Origin: Pirellulales bacterium
Lineage (GTDB): Bacteria; Planctomycetota; Planctomycetia; Pirellulales; JACPPG01
Direction of reading: 5' to 3'
DNA length: 64,000 nucleotides
Assembly: GCA_035546535.1 (NCBI GenBank)
Contig: DASZWQ010000024.1
Coordinates: 1 to 64,000, forward strand
Position numbers and translations under genes: made by a program. The notes beneath the pieces were generated by a model. That model saw only the letters and a list, made by a program, of their open reading frames with translations, did no database searches and was not told the origin of the DNA. Positions 8,748 through 17,751 of the stretch are shown here, piece after piece (positions within the stretch are counted from its first letter, which is position 1; each line of letters starts with the position of its first letter).

Positions 8748-10226
8748 TTGTTGTCACGCAAACCAGTACTTGCAGCCGTGCTTGCCGTCACTGCCTGGTC
8801 CACGTCCGTGCCCTTCGTGATGGCGCAGAACACGCCGATCACAAGCTTCACGCCAGGTGACCTGGTCGTCATGCGCGGCGGTGACACGACACATTCGCAG
8901 CAGGACTACAGCATCGGCGAAGTGCCCGCCTATCTCGACGAATACACCCCGGCGGGAACGTATGTGGGCACGTACGCCATTCCCACGTCGGTGATGACGT
9001 TGCCCGGCATCGGGCTCAATAGCCACGAAGGGCATCTGAACGTCTCGGGCAACGGCCAGGACATCGATTTCGCCGGTTATCAGCAAGCCGTCGACCCCAG
9101 TACGCCACGCGTGACCGACGGCAGCGGCACGGGCGATTACTACCAGGTCGGCCAGGTGTCGCTGGGCGGCACGTTCACGCACACGGCGCTTGATACTTCG
9201 CAGGCATTTCCTCAGTTCATCCGTGCGGCGTATTCCGTGGACGGTACGCAAATGTGGGTTGCCAGCAAATACAACGGACCGACGGCGAACGGCTTCGGCG
9301 GCGGATTGGAATACATCGCGAACTTCGGCACGGCCACGGCCCACACCACGGCTCTGCAAGGCGGCACCGACTGGCGAACCGTGCAGGTTGTCGGCGGACA
9401 ACTGTACGGCGGCACCGGCTCGAGCTCCGTGGGCGCGCATGGCTTTTATGCGATCGGCCAGGGCGCGCCGACGACGCCCCTTCCGGCTAACACTCTGCTA
9501 TCGCCGATCGGGAACAATTCCGTGACGGCATTCAGCTTCACGACGTTGCCCGGCTCGCAGCCGATCAATGGCGTTGCCGGCACGCCGAACGTGGTCTATG
9601 TGACCGGCGATCCCTCCGGTACCGCATACCTGGGCAAGCTCTACTCGCCCGGCGGCACGCCGCTCGGCGCCAGTAACCTTACGTTCGCATCGACCGCGAA
9701 TTTCTCGGGGCTCGGCACGCCCGAGGGCTTGTCGGTGCGTATCGATCCCACGAACAGCTCGTGGGTGGATATCTTTCTGCAAACGACGACCGGCGTCTAT
9801 TCGGCGATCGACAAGAGCGGAGCGTCGAACGCTGGTTTTGGATCATTGCAATTCACGCAGATCGTGAGCAGCACCAGCGACACGAGCTTTTACGGTTTGG
9901 CGTTGATTCCGACCGCCGCGCAAGTGCTCGTCGGCGACGTCAATCTGGATGGCATCGTCAACAGTCAGGACCTGGCGCTTATCTCGAGCAATTGGCTCGC
10001 AAGCGGAGCCAACGAGGAAGGCGACGTCAACCACGATGGCATCGTCAACAGTCAGGACCTGGCCTTGGTGTCGTCGAACTGGCTGGCCACGGCCCCGGGC
10101 GGCAGCGGAAACGCGGCAGCCGTTCCGGAGCCGGGAACGTTTGTCTTGGCGATCATGGCGCTGCTCGGGTGGCAATTCGGCCGCCGACGTTTTGTCGTAA
10201 CGCGGCCGGCCGCGCCAGGCGGCTGA
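8748..10226 (+). CDS. PEP-CTERM exported protein with dockerin type I repeats
   Basis: About 492 residues from a TTG start at 8748 (or 8751); GGAGGAAG lies a few bases upstream and a clean signal peptide follows (LSRKPVLAAVLAVTAW, cleavage near VMAQN), so I prefer this to the ATG at 8670. The body starts SFTPGDLVVMRGGD and VPAYLDEYTPAGTYVGTYAI, paralogous to the divergent gene. A dockerin type I pair follows at about residues 400-450: GDVNLDGIVNSQDLALISSN and GDVNHDGIVNSQDLALVSSN, each a calcium-loop plus F-helix. The C-terminus is VPEPGTFVLAIMALLGWQFG and an Arg-rich end, an exosortase signal. Surface attachment is inferred from the family. Confidence 0.88.
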   Translation: MLSRKPVLAAVLAVTAWSTSVPFVMAQNTPITSFTPGDLVVMRGGDTTHSQQDYSIGEVPAYLDEYTPAGTYVGTYAIPTSVMTLPGIGLNSHEGHLNVSGNGQDIDFAGYQQAVDPSTPRVTDGSGTGDYYQVGQVSLGGTFTHTALDTSQAFPQFIRAAYSVDGTQMWVASKYNGPTANGFGGGLEYIANFGTATAHTTALQGGTDWRTVQVVGGQLYGGTGSSSVGAHGFYAIGQGAPTTPLPANTLLSPIGNNSVTAFSFTTLPGSQPINGVAGTPNVVYVTGDPSGTAYLGKLYSPGGTPLGASNLTFASTANFSGLGTPEGLSVRIDPTNSSWVDIFLQTTTGVYSAIDKSGASNAGFGSLQFTQIVSSTSDTSFYGLALIPTAAQVLVGDVNLDGIVNSQDLALISSNWLASGANEEGDVNHDGIVNSQDLALVSSNWLATAPGGSGNAAAVPEPGTFVLAIMALLGWQFGRRRFVVTRPAAPGG

Positions 10227-11366
10227 ATGACCACACCTCTCATGCACGAAATGCTTTGCAAGGATCGCATGGCTCGCACCGCTTCGACGCGTGACGATTT
10301 TCGTACAACCGCCTGCCGAGCTTGGCCGGCTGGTTTCACGCTGGTCGAACTGTTGGTCGTGATCGCGATCATCGGGATCCTGATCGGCCTTTTGCTGCCC
10401 GCGGTGCAAGCGGCGCGCGAATCGGCCCGCCGCGCCCAATGCACCAACAATCTGCGGCAGATGGGAATCGCGCTGCACAATCAATTGAGCCGCCTGAACA
10501 GTTTCCCGTGCGGCGTACCCAATGCCGCCAAGAACAAATGGATCACCGGTGGAACGCAAGCCGGCGCCGTTTGTCAGGGACCCAATTGGGCCAGCATGAT
10601 CGCGGGCGACATGGAGGACGCCCACACGATGCAGGATCTCGAAGCCTGTATGGCAATACAGTACAGCGGGTGTGACGATTGCTCGCACCCCGCTTCGTAC
10701 ATTGGTGGCCCCGACTACTTTGACGCCATCGGCGAAACCACGCCGTCCTACCGACTGTGCCCCAGCGCGGAGCCCTGCGAGACGGAGTTCGGGCCGGTTT
10801 GGAGCCTGGAAGGGCTGGGCAAAGGGAATTATGCCGGCAACTGGGGCTCGGCCGATTACAACTCGTACCAGGACAGTACCAAGGCCGGCGTCTTTGGCGT
10901 TGTCGATATAGGTAACTTTGTGACGCAGAACGATCCGCGCTGCCTGGGCATCTGGAAGATGGGATATGGCCGCGGCACGAAAGCCACGGATATTATCGAT
11001 GGCCTGTCGAACACGCTGATGGTCAGCGAGGTGTTGGGCTACGAGAGCTATCGCGATATCCGTGGCTGCTGGGCCGCCAATTCCATGGGTTCGTCGATCT
11101 TCACCGCCATGACGACCCCCAACTCGAAAACCAACGACATCATTCCAATGTGCGAGCCCAATATTCCCGATGGCCACCCGCTGAAATGTAAACAAGATCA
11201 ATCCGACGGACTCGTGAACGCTGCGGCGCGCAGCATGCACCCCAGCGGTGTGGTGACGCTGTTCGCCGATGGATCAGGCCGCTTCACAGCCGATTCGATT
11301 GATCCGACGGTGTGGGCTGCCTTGTCGACACGAGCGGGCGGAGACCTGGCCGCGGGCCAGCAATAG
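10227..11366 (+). CDS. DUF1559 prepilin-like protein
   Basis: A 379-residue DUF1559 protein with a textbook prepilin N-terminus, [20 protein letters not shown], then [20 protein letters not shown], and a C-terminal H-X9-DG motif, [13 protein letters not shown]. The ATG at 10227 abuts the stop of the dockerin PEP-CTERM gene, which would couple translation. ATG 10269, preceded by AAGGA, is an equally good start and leaves a shorter leader before the prepilin segment. The middle is Cys-rich ([20 protein letters not shown]), suggesting disulfides outside the cytoplasm. Confidence 0.9.
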   Translation: MTTPLMHEMLCKDRMARTASTRDDFRTTACRAWPAGFTLVELLVVIAIIGILIGLLLPAVQAARESARRAQCTNNLRQMGIALHNQLSRLNSFPCGVPNAAKNKWITGGTQAGAVCQGPNWASMIAGDMEDAHTMQDLEACMAIQYSGCDDCSHPASYIGGPDYFDAIGETTPSYRLCPSAEPCETEFGPVWSLEGLGKGNYAGNWGSADYNSYQDSTKAGVFGVVDIGNFVTQNDPRCLGIWKMGYGRGTKATDIIDGLSNTLMVSEVLGYESYRDIRGCWAANSMGSSIFTAMTTPNSKTNDIIPMCEPNIPDGHPLKCKQDQSDGLVNAAARSMHPSGVVTLFADGSGRFTADSIDPTVWAALSTRAGGDLAAGQQ

Positions 11367-11411
11367 CGCCGCGCCACTCTGTGCCGCATTCGGAGGAGCG
11401 CGTCTCTATCG

Positions 11412-11828
11412 ATGACGATTCGATCATTGGGCCTATCCGAGGACACCGTGTCGACGCGGCAAGGTATGGCTGTGCGAGGCGCCGCCCTTTGCGCGGCGGC
11501 TTGTCTTCTGCTCAGTGGTTGCTCGAAGAAGCCCGCGCCGCAACCGAACATGAACCCGTTGGCCAGACCCGTCCAACGACTGGCCGACGCTGCAAATACC
11601 CGCAAGCACTTTGAGCAAATGTTCGCCGGGACGGTTCCGTCTGAGAAGGAGCGGAAGCGCTACGCGGAAGGAATGTACATCGTCAAGGAGATTCGCCAGA
11701 CCTCCGAGACCGAGGGCGAGCTGCGCGTTGACGTGCTCGACGGGGCCGGCAACTCGCGTGGCGAAATGACCTGGACCGTGGTGCAAGAGGAAGGTCGTTG
11801 GAAGCTCAAGGCAGCCCCCTTGCCTTGA
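11412..11828 (+). CDS. Small lipoprotein, function unknown
   Basis: A 138-residue frame with a lipoprotein signal: hydrophobic GAALCAAACLLLSGC and Cys as the lipidation site, then KKPAPQPN. The mature part has two charged helices and a beta segment (LRVDVLDGAGNSRGEMTWTV then QEEGRWKLKAAPLP) that resembles a small DUF4878/SnoaL-like fold; I do not name a family. The exact start is uncertain: ATG 11412, GTG 11448 and ATG 11466 all lie before the signal. It lies 45 bp after the DUF1559 gene and may be co-transcribed. Confidence 0.7.
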   Translation: MTIRSLGLSEDTVSTRQGMAVRGAALCAAACLLLSGCSKKPAPQPNMNPLARPVQRLADAANTRKHFEQMFAGTVPSEKERKRYAEGMYIVKEIRQTSETEGELRVDVLDGAGNSRGEMTWTVVQEEGRWKLKAAPLP

Positions 11829-12108
11829 GGGGCGCAATGCCCAGCCTCTCTGCGGGCGTTTGTTCCGAGCGCCGTGGGCTTTTCACAGCTATCACACTTT
11901 GTCGCTGCCGCGCCGCGGCGATGCTAGCACGCTTGTGCCGGGCGCCGGCGCGAATTCGCCTTGTCCGATGCGCGGCCTTTCGACACAATCCGGCCCGCTA
12001 AGCGGCACATGAAGTCGTTGCACTTGCCGAACGTCAAGACAGCGCAGCGCTGCCCCGCGGCAGTCGTCCGGCGACGATTCGTGCTGCATTCCACACAAGG
12101 AGGTCTCC

Positions 12109-12315
12109 ATGTTTCGTTCGATTGTCTTCCTCGGCATCATCGGCGCGGTTCTCGTGGGCGCCGGCATTCTGCACGTCAACTGGAACAACAGCACCGAAAG
12201 CGCCACGATCTCACTCGATAAGGATAAGGCCAAGCAGGCAGCGGTGAAGCTCCTGGACGAGGCCAAGGTGCTGGAAGCTAACCTGCAAAACAACCAGGCG
12301 CCGGCCACCAAATAA
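12109..12315 (+). CDS. Small single-span membrane protein
   Basis: A 68-residue protein preceded by AAGGAGG seven bases before the ATG, a near-perfect ribosome binding site. Residues 5-25 (SIVFLGIIGAVLVGAGILHV) form one membrane span; the rest is a charged helix, DKDKAKQAAVKLLDEAKVLE. No family recognised. It stands alone, upstream of the receptor kinase and on the same strand. Confidence 0.75.
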   Translation: MFRSIVFLGIIGAVLVGAGILHVNWNNSTESATISLDKDKAKQAAVKLLDEAKVLEANLQNNQAPATK

Positions 12316-12675
12316 CGGCGCGGACCAGCATCGGAAGCCGTCGCTCTGAACTCGGGCCGGCCGGTCCAAATAACCGGTAATGCAGCAGGCGTGCGCGCCG
12401 TGGGCCGGCGCTCACGGCGAATCGGTTATCGGGCCGAATATGCGGGTTGTTCCGGGGTCATGGGACCCCTTGCCGAAAGGTAATCTTCCCCGCCGCGCCC
12501 CCAGTTCCGTGCGGCAATTTGTCCCACCCGCCGGCCAATTGCACCTGTTTTCAACGTCCGCATCCGTGCAGAAATGGTTGCGGCGGCGTGGGCTAGATTT
12601 GCATACATTGCGTAAATGTAGGGAGGAAGCGAGGATAGGCGTCAACAAACGAGTCGAGTTGCAACTCTAGCTGCC
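12316..12675. other. Upstream region of the kinase fusion gene
   Basis: No gene is seen. There is a small hairpin, GGGGTC-ATGG-GACCCC, at 12455-12470. Just upstream of the kinase start a purine-rich GGGAGGAAGCGAGG lies at about 12620-12635, too far from the ATG at 12676 to be its ribosome binding site. Confidence 0.4.
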
Positions 12676-15180
12676 ATGACGACCGATTCTCGCATCAGTG
12701 AGCTGATCGCCCGCTGGGAAGCGCTCAACTTCCAGGGGCAGAATGTCAGCATCGAGCAACTGTGCGGCGACTGTCCGGAACTGGCGGACGAGCTGCGCAA
12801 GCACGTGGCCCAACTCGCGGCGCCATCGGCGCAGGTCAATGAGACGCTGGCCGAGGATTTGACCGCCGGCTCGACGCCTTCGGCAAAGCTGCCCGCCCCT
12901 CCGACGCCCGGCGGTGGTCGTTACCCCAACCTGCCCGGCTACGAAATCGTTAGCGAGTTGGGGCGCGGCGGGATGGGCGTCGTCTACAAGGCGCGGCAGA
13001 TCAAGCTGAACCGGCCGGTCGCCATCAAAACGATCATCTCCGGCGCCCACGCCGGCGCGCGCGAGCGGGCGCGGTTCGCGGCCGAAGCCGAATCGGTCGC
13101 CCGATTGCAGCATCCCAACATCGTGCAGATCTACGACGTTGGCGAGCACGACAGCGCTCCGTACTTTTCCATGGAGTTCGTCGACGGCCCCAGTCTGCAT
13201 CGCCGGCTGCAAGGTCAGCCCGTCGATGAGACCACGGCAGCTACGGTGCTGGAAACCATTGCCTTGGCGATCCAATACGCGCACGAGCGCGGGATCGTGC
13301 ATCGCGACCTGAAGCCCGCCAACATCTTGATGGCTGGCCCCGAGGACGCGCCGCTGCGCGACTGCATTCCGAAGCTGACCGATTTCGGCCTCGCGCGCCA
13401 GTTGGAAGAAGACGTGCGCTTGACGCAGACCGGTGTCGTCCTGGGCACGCCGTGTTACATGGCGCCCGAGCAAGTCGAGAACCCGACGGCCGACATCAAG
13501 CCGGCGGTTGATATCTATGGGCTGGGCGCGTTGTTGTACGAAATGCTGACGGGTCGGCCGCCGTTTTCGGCCGCATCGAATTTCGAAACAATGCGGCTCG
13601 TCGTGACCGAGGATCCGGTGCGCCCGAGCCTCTTGCGGCCTTCGGTGCCGCGGGCGCTGGAGCGCATTTGCCTGAAATGCCTGGCGAAACACCCGGAAGA
13701 TCGATACGCAAGCGCCCAGGCCTTGGCAGACGATTTGGCCCTGTTCCTGGACGGCGAACGTCCCACGGCAGAGAACGAGCGGCAGAGCGTCATTCGCCGC
13801 CGCTCGCAACGAAGAACGACCCCGGCCGGTACCAAGCGCAACGCGCCCTGGCTTACGCGTCACTGGCAACTGGTGACCAATCTGCTGCTGGTCGCGATTG
13901 TGTCCGGAATGGTCCTGGCCGGTTATTGGCACCTGCGCCGCGAAAGCACTGAGTCGGCCGAAGCCGACGTCGCTGCGTCACTGCCCGCGGTGCCGCCCGC
14001 ACCTCCCATCAAAGTCGGCATTCTGCATTCTTTGACCGGCACGATGGCTATCAGCGAACAGGCGGTGGTCGACACGTGCCTGCTGGCCATTGACGAAATC
14101 AATGAGCAGGGGGGCCTGTTGGGGCGCAAGATCGAGCCGATCGTGCGCGATGGCCGCTCCGATCCGCCCACGTTTGCGCGCGAAGCCGAACGGCTGCTCG
14201 CCGAAGATAAAGTCTCGGTGGTCTTCGGCTGTTGGACGTCAGCCGCACGCAAGACGGTACTGCCGATCTTCGAAAAGCATGACAGTCTGCTTGTTTACCC
14301 TGTCGAGTTCGAGGGTTTGGAGCAAAGTCCGAACATTCTCTACATCGGTCCGGCGCCGAACCAGCAGATCATTCCGGCCGTGAAGTGGTGCTACGCCTTC
14401 CTCGATCCGCCGGCGCGACGATTCTTCCTGGTCGGTTCGGACTATGTCTTTCCGCACGTGGCCAACGCGATCATCCGTGACGAGTTGAAAGGTATGGGGG
14501 GCGAGGTGGTCGGCGAAGCGTACATTCCGCTGGGGAGCAGCGACGTTGCCGCCGTAATTCAGGAAATTCGCGATGCCAAGCCCGATGTCGTGCTGAACAC
14601 GGTCAACGGCGACAGCAATATCGCGTTGTTTCGCGGCCTGTTCCTAAGCGGCCTGCGCCCTGACAAACTGCCGGTTCTTTCGTTTTCGGTCGGCGAGCCG
14701 GAACTGCGCAACATGCAGTTGGAGGACGTGATCGGCGACTACGCGGCGCGCAACTATTTCCAGACAATTGATTATCGCGAAAATCAGGAGTTTTTGCAGC
14801 GGTTCTGGGCTCGGTATGGCCGCCAACGCGTCGTCAGCGATGCTATGGAATCGGGCTACGTTGGCGTTCACCTGTGGGCCAAGGCCGTGCAAAAGGCCCA
14901 GAGCGACGATCCGGTCAAGGTGCGCCAATCGCTGCGCGGACTGGAATATGATGGACCGGGCGGCCCCATATTCGTCGACCCGGTACTGCTGAATACTCAC
15001 CGCACGACACGCATCGGCCGCGTGCGTCCTGACGGGCTGTTCGATATCGTGGCCAGCTCCGGTAGCGCCGTCGCCCCGATCATCTTTCCCAAGTCGCGGA
15101 CGCCGGCCGAGTGGGAATCGCTCCTCGAATCGCTCTACAAAAAATGGGGCAACAGTTGGAGCGGGCCGCGGAGCGAGTGA
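12676..15180 (+). CDS. Receptor Ser/Thr kinase fused to a UrtA-like substrate-binding domain
   Basis: An 834-residue fusion. Residues 1-45 are the planctomycete kinase leader (CPELADELRKHV). Residues about 92-360 are a complete Hanks-type kinase: LGRGGMGVVYKA, VAIKTI, IVHRDLKPANILMAG, DFGLAR, MAPEQ. One membrane span follows at about 397-418 (LLLVAIVSGMVLAGYW). Residues about 445-825 are a type I periplasmic-binding fold most like UrtA/AmiC urea- or amide-binding proteins: KVGILHSLTGTMAISEQAVV, DGRSDPPTFAREAERLL, YIGPAPNQQIIPAVKW and GSDYVFPHVAN. The binding domain should face the periplasm and the kinase the cytoplasm, so a small amide or amino-acid-like ligand could control phosphorylation. 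No transporter genes are adjacent. The catalytic HRD, DFG and VAIK Lys are all present. Confidence 0.92.
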   Translation: MTTDSRISELIARWEALNFQGQNVSIEQLCGDCPELADELRKHVAQLAAPSAQVNETLAEDLTAGSTPSAKLPAPPTPGGGRYPNLPGYEIVSELGRGGMGVVYKARQIKLNRPVAIKTIISGAHAGARERARFAAEAESVARLQHPNIVQIYDVGEHDSAPYFSMEFVDGPSLHRRLQGQPVDETTAATVLETIALAIQYAHERGIVHRDLKPANILMAGPEDAPLRDCIPKLTDFGLARQLEEDVRLTQTGVVLGTPCYMAPEQVENPTADIKPAVDIYGLGALLYEMLTGRPPFSAASNFETMRLVVTEDPVRPSLLRPSVPRALERICLKCLAKHPEDRYASAQALADDLALFLDGERPTAENERQSVIRRRSQRRTTPAGTKRNAPWLTRHWQLVTNLLLVAIVSGMVLAGYWHLRRESTESAEADVAASLPAVPPAPPIKVGILHSLTGTMAISEQAVVDTCLLAIDEINEQGGLLGRKIEPIVRDGRSDPPTFAREAERLLAEDKVSVVFGCWTSAARKTVLPIFEKHDSLLVYPVEFEGLEQSPNILYIGPAPNQQIIPAVKWCYAFLDPPARRFFLVGSDYVFPHVANAIIRDELKGMGGEVVGEAYIPLGSSDVAAVIQEIRDAKPDVVLNTVNGDSNIALFRGLFLSGLRPDKLPVLSFSVGEPELRNMQLEDVIGDYAARNYFQTIDYRENQEFLQRFWARYGRQRVVSDAMESGYVGVHLWAKAVQKAQSDDPVKVRQSLRGLEYDGPGGPIFVDPVLLNTHRTTRIGRVRPDGLFDIVASSGSAVAPIIFPKSRTPAEWESLLESLYKKWGNSWSGPRSE

Positions 15181-15330
15181 GGCCGGTCGTCGCATTTCGC
15201 CGATTTTGCGCTGGAAATTGAGCCAGCCCCTTTGCTAGGTTGCAACTTCAGCCGGCGAGACCATCGCTGAGCTCGGTCACCACAAGTTGACCGGGGTATC
15301 TGCAGAGCTCGATCAGGACAGCGAGTATCC

Positions 15331-15391
15331 AAAAGAGCCCACGGCCGTATCCGCGCTTTCGCATGCGCGGGCGGATGTGGGCTCTTTTTTT
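15331..15391. terminator. Bidirectional terminator between convergent genes
   Basis: Arms AAAAGAGCCCAC (15331-15342) and GTGGGCTCTTTT (15377-15388) enclose an inner ATCCGC/GCGGAT stem. T7 follows on the plus strand and the A run at the other side gives T4 on the minus strand. It sits between the kinase fusion and the convergent SDR gene. Confidence 0.85.
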
Positions 15392-15452
15392 GTGCCCGCC
15401 GCATCGGAGAGAATTTTGAGAATTAGCAACTCTAAATCCGCCCCCGGGCGAA

Positions 15453-16253
15453 TCAAAGCTCACCCCATCCGCGTGGGTCGGGCATGCCCGGCAGGCTGGC
15501 GCGCAAGCGCTTCATGCCGCGTAGCCAGCGGTCGTAGTCGTCGGCCTTGCGACGGAAGAATTCGGCCACCTCGGGATGCGGCAGAATCAAGAATTGTTCG
15601 GCCGCGAGCCCCTTCACCACGGCATCGGCGACCTGCTCGGCGTCGATCGCTCCTTCGCGCAGAAACACGGCGATCGGATCCTCGGTCGACATCAGCATGT
15701 TGGTCCGCACGCCCAGAGGGCACAGGCATGACACTTTGATCCCCGCGTCGCCGTAGGTGATCGCCAGCCAATCGGCCAGGCCGACGGCGGCATGCTTCGT
15801 CGCTGAATACGGCGCCGAACTCATTTGCGTCAGCAGCCCGGCCGCCGAGGCCGTTTGCAGCAAGTACCCTCGCCCGCGCGCAAGCATGCCGGGCAGCACT
15901 GCCCGCGCAGCGTACACGTGCGCCATGACGTTCACTTGCCAGATGCGCTGCCAGGCCTCGTCCGGGGCGTCGATCCCGCCGCCGGTCTCGATGCCGGCGT
16001 TCGAACAGAACAGATCGATCGGCCCGAACTTCTTCGTGGCTTGTTCGACGAGCGAAACAAGCTCGCCGGGCACGCTGACGTCGGTGCGCACGGCCAGCCC
16101 GCCGATTTCGCCTGCTACTTCGCGCGTGGCCGCATCATCGAGATCGGCCACGACGATTCCCTTGGCTCCCTCGGCGGCAAAGCGCCTGCACAGTGCCCGG
16201 CCGATGCCATTGCCTCCGCCGGTCACGACGATTACCTGGTCTTTGATCTGCAT
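15453..16253 (-). CDS. Short-chain dehydrogenase/reductase (SDR)
   Basis: From the ATG at 16253 the protein is 266 residues and begins [20 protein letters not shown], the Rossmann TGxxxGIG cofactor motif. Other classical SDR marks are the Asp-Leu-Asp at the end of strand 2 (VVADLDD, favouring NAD), CSNAGIE, and [10 protein letters not shown] with the catalytic Tyr-x3-Lys. This fits the classical SDR family with unknown substrate. An upstream in-frame start at 16319 would add 22 residues without homology character, so I prefer 16253. It converges on the kinase fusion. Confidence 0.85.
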   Translation of the reverse strand: MQIKDQVIVVTGGGNGIGRALCRRFAAEGAKGIVVADLDDAATREVAGEIGGLAVRTDVSVPGELVSLVEQATKKFGPIDLFCSNAGIETGGGIDAPDEAWQRIWQVNVMAHVYAARAVLPGMLARGRGYLLQTASAAGLLTQMSSAPYSATKHAAVGLADWLAITYGDAGIKVSCLCPLGVRTNMLMSTEDPIAVFLREGAIDAEQVADAVVKGLAAEQFLILPHPEVAEFFRRKADDYDRWLRGMKRLRASLPGMPDPRGWGEL

Positions 16254-16401
16254 GTGCGTGCGCGTAATTGAAGGGAACGAGACCAGCCGCGGGACTGGAC
16301 AAGAAGAAGAGACGCTCAACCCCGGGGTCTAGGCTATCGGCGTGCCGCGCACGAGTCCAGACGCCGGTACCAGTGAGACATCGCAGCCTCAGACGGCGCG
16401 T

Positions 16402-17751
16402 TCAGATGCCTTCGATCCGACCGGTCGAGTCGCCCAACTGCTCGGCGTGGGCGTCGACCCGATCGAGCAGCGAGAGCCACAAATTATTGAGCGGTGTTTC
16501 TTTTTCGAACTCCAGGTGCCGGCCACTCTGAATGGTGCCACCGGCCCGGCCGGCGACCAGGATCGGCAGCTTGTCGTGATTGTGGGCGTTGCCGTCTCCG
16601 AGGCCGCTGCCGTAGGCGATCATCGCCTGGTCCAGAAGCGTGGTGTCCCCCTCGCGGACCGATTTCAGTCGGTCGAGCAAGTAGGCCAGGTTCTTGGTGT
16701 GAAACTGATTGATCAGGCTGATCTTGGCCTGCTTTTTCTCGTCGCCGCCGTGGTGTGACAGATCGTGATGCCCCTCGGGCACGCCGATGAACGAGTAGCT
16801 GCGGTTGCTGCCGTCGTTGCCGAACATGAACGTGGCGACGCGCGTCAAGTCGGCCTGGAACGCCAGCACCAACAGGTCGCTCATCAGCCGCAGATGCTCG
16901 GCATGATCCTGCGGGATACCGTCGGGCCGCTCGTAGCTGGGCAATTCTCGGCGGGCTGATTTCTCGGCGTGCGTGATCCGTCCCTCGACTTCGCGCACCG
17001 CCGTCAAGTATTCGTCCAACTTTCGCTGGTCGGTGGCGCCGAGTTTCTTCTTCAATCGGCTGGCATCGTCGCGCACGAAATCGAGCACGCTCTTCTCATA
17101 TTTCGCGCGGGTGGCGCGAGCCTGATCACTCTCGACGCTGGTGCCCGCGCCGAACAGGCGCTCGAAAACCAGCCGAGGATCGATTTCCTTTGGATTGGGC
17201 TGCGTCGCCGATCGCCACGAAACGTTCGACGAGTACGCGCAGCTGTAGCCCGAGTCGCAATTGCCCGACTGCGCGCCGCGGTCGACACCTAACTCGAGAG
17301 AAGGAAACCTTGTACGGTGCCCGACCAGTTGGGCGGCAACCTGGTCGGCCGAAATGCCGAGCCGAATGTTGGCTCCGTTCGTTTTAAAGGCCTGGCAGCC
17401 GGTCAAAAAGCTCGACAGCGCCCGGGCGTGATCTCCCGGCCCGTCGCCATTGGGGCGTCCTTTGTCCTGCGCTAGTCCGCTGAAGACGGTGAGGTAGCTC
17501 TTGTGTTCCGCCAGAGGGGCGAGAATCGGCGGCAGGTCAAAATCCGCGCCCGTGGCCTTCGGCTTCCAATCGGGGATGTGTACGCCGTTGGGAACGTACA
17601 GGAATGCCAGTCGTCTTGGCAGCACGGCCAGAGCCTCGCTCTCGGCTCGTGCCCGAACCGGCAGCATGCAATCGAACATCGGCAGCGCGAGCGCCGTGCC
17701 TAGCCCCTTCAAGACCGTTCGTCGCGAGACATGTCTGCGCTCGTTCATCAT
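16402..17751 (-). CDS. DUF1552 protein, Tat-type signal
   Basis: A 449-residue protein with an N-terminal twin-arginine-like signal (HVSRRTVLKGLGTALALPMF) and the DUF1552 body: RRLAFLYVPNGVHIPDWKP, LTVFSGLAQDKGRPNGDGPG, YSSNVSWRS and MIAYGSGLGDGNAHNHDKLP. DUF1552 is related to the DUF1501 sulfatase-like fold and is found next to DUF1592 proteins in planctomycetes and Verrucomicrobia. Its start overlaps the stop of the DUF1592 gene by 4 nt, so the two are one operon. Biochemical role unknown. Confidence 0.9.
   Translation of the reverse strand: MMNERRHVSRRTVLKGLGTALALPMFDCMLPVRARAESEALAVLPRRLAFLYVPNGVHIPDWKPKATGADFDLPPILAPLAEHKSYLTVFSGLAQDKGRPNGDGPGDHARALSSFLTGCQAFKTNGANIRLGISADQVAAQLVGHRTRFPSLELGVDRGAQSGNCDSGYSCAYSSNVSWRSATQPNPKEIDPRLVFERLFGAGTSVESDQARATRAKYEKSVLDFVRDDASRLKKKLGATDQRKLDEYLTAVREVEGRITHAEKSARRELPSYERPDGIPQDHAEHLRLMSDLLVLAFQADLTRVATFMFGNDGSNRSYSFIGVPEGHHDLSHHGGDEKKQAKISLINQFHTKNLAYLLDRLKSVREGDTTLLDQAMIAYGSGLGDGNAHNHDKLPILVAGRAGGTIQSGRHLEFEKETPLNNLWLSLLDRVDAHAEQLGDSTGRIEGI

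Noticed and set aside
9843-11240. 465-residue minus-strand reading frame
   Set aside because: It lies fully opposite the PEP-CTERM and DUF1559 genes, is Arg/His/Gly-rich and has no domain; it is an antisense frame of high-GC coding DNA.
12667-13932. 421-residue minus-strand reading frame
   Set aside because: Antisense shadow of the kinase domain, which is an unquestionable gene.
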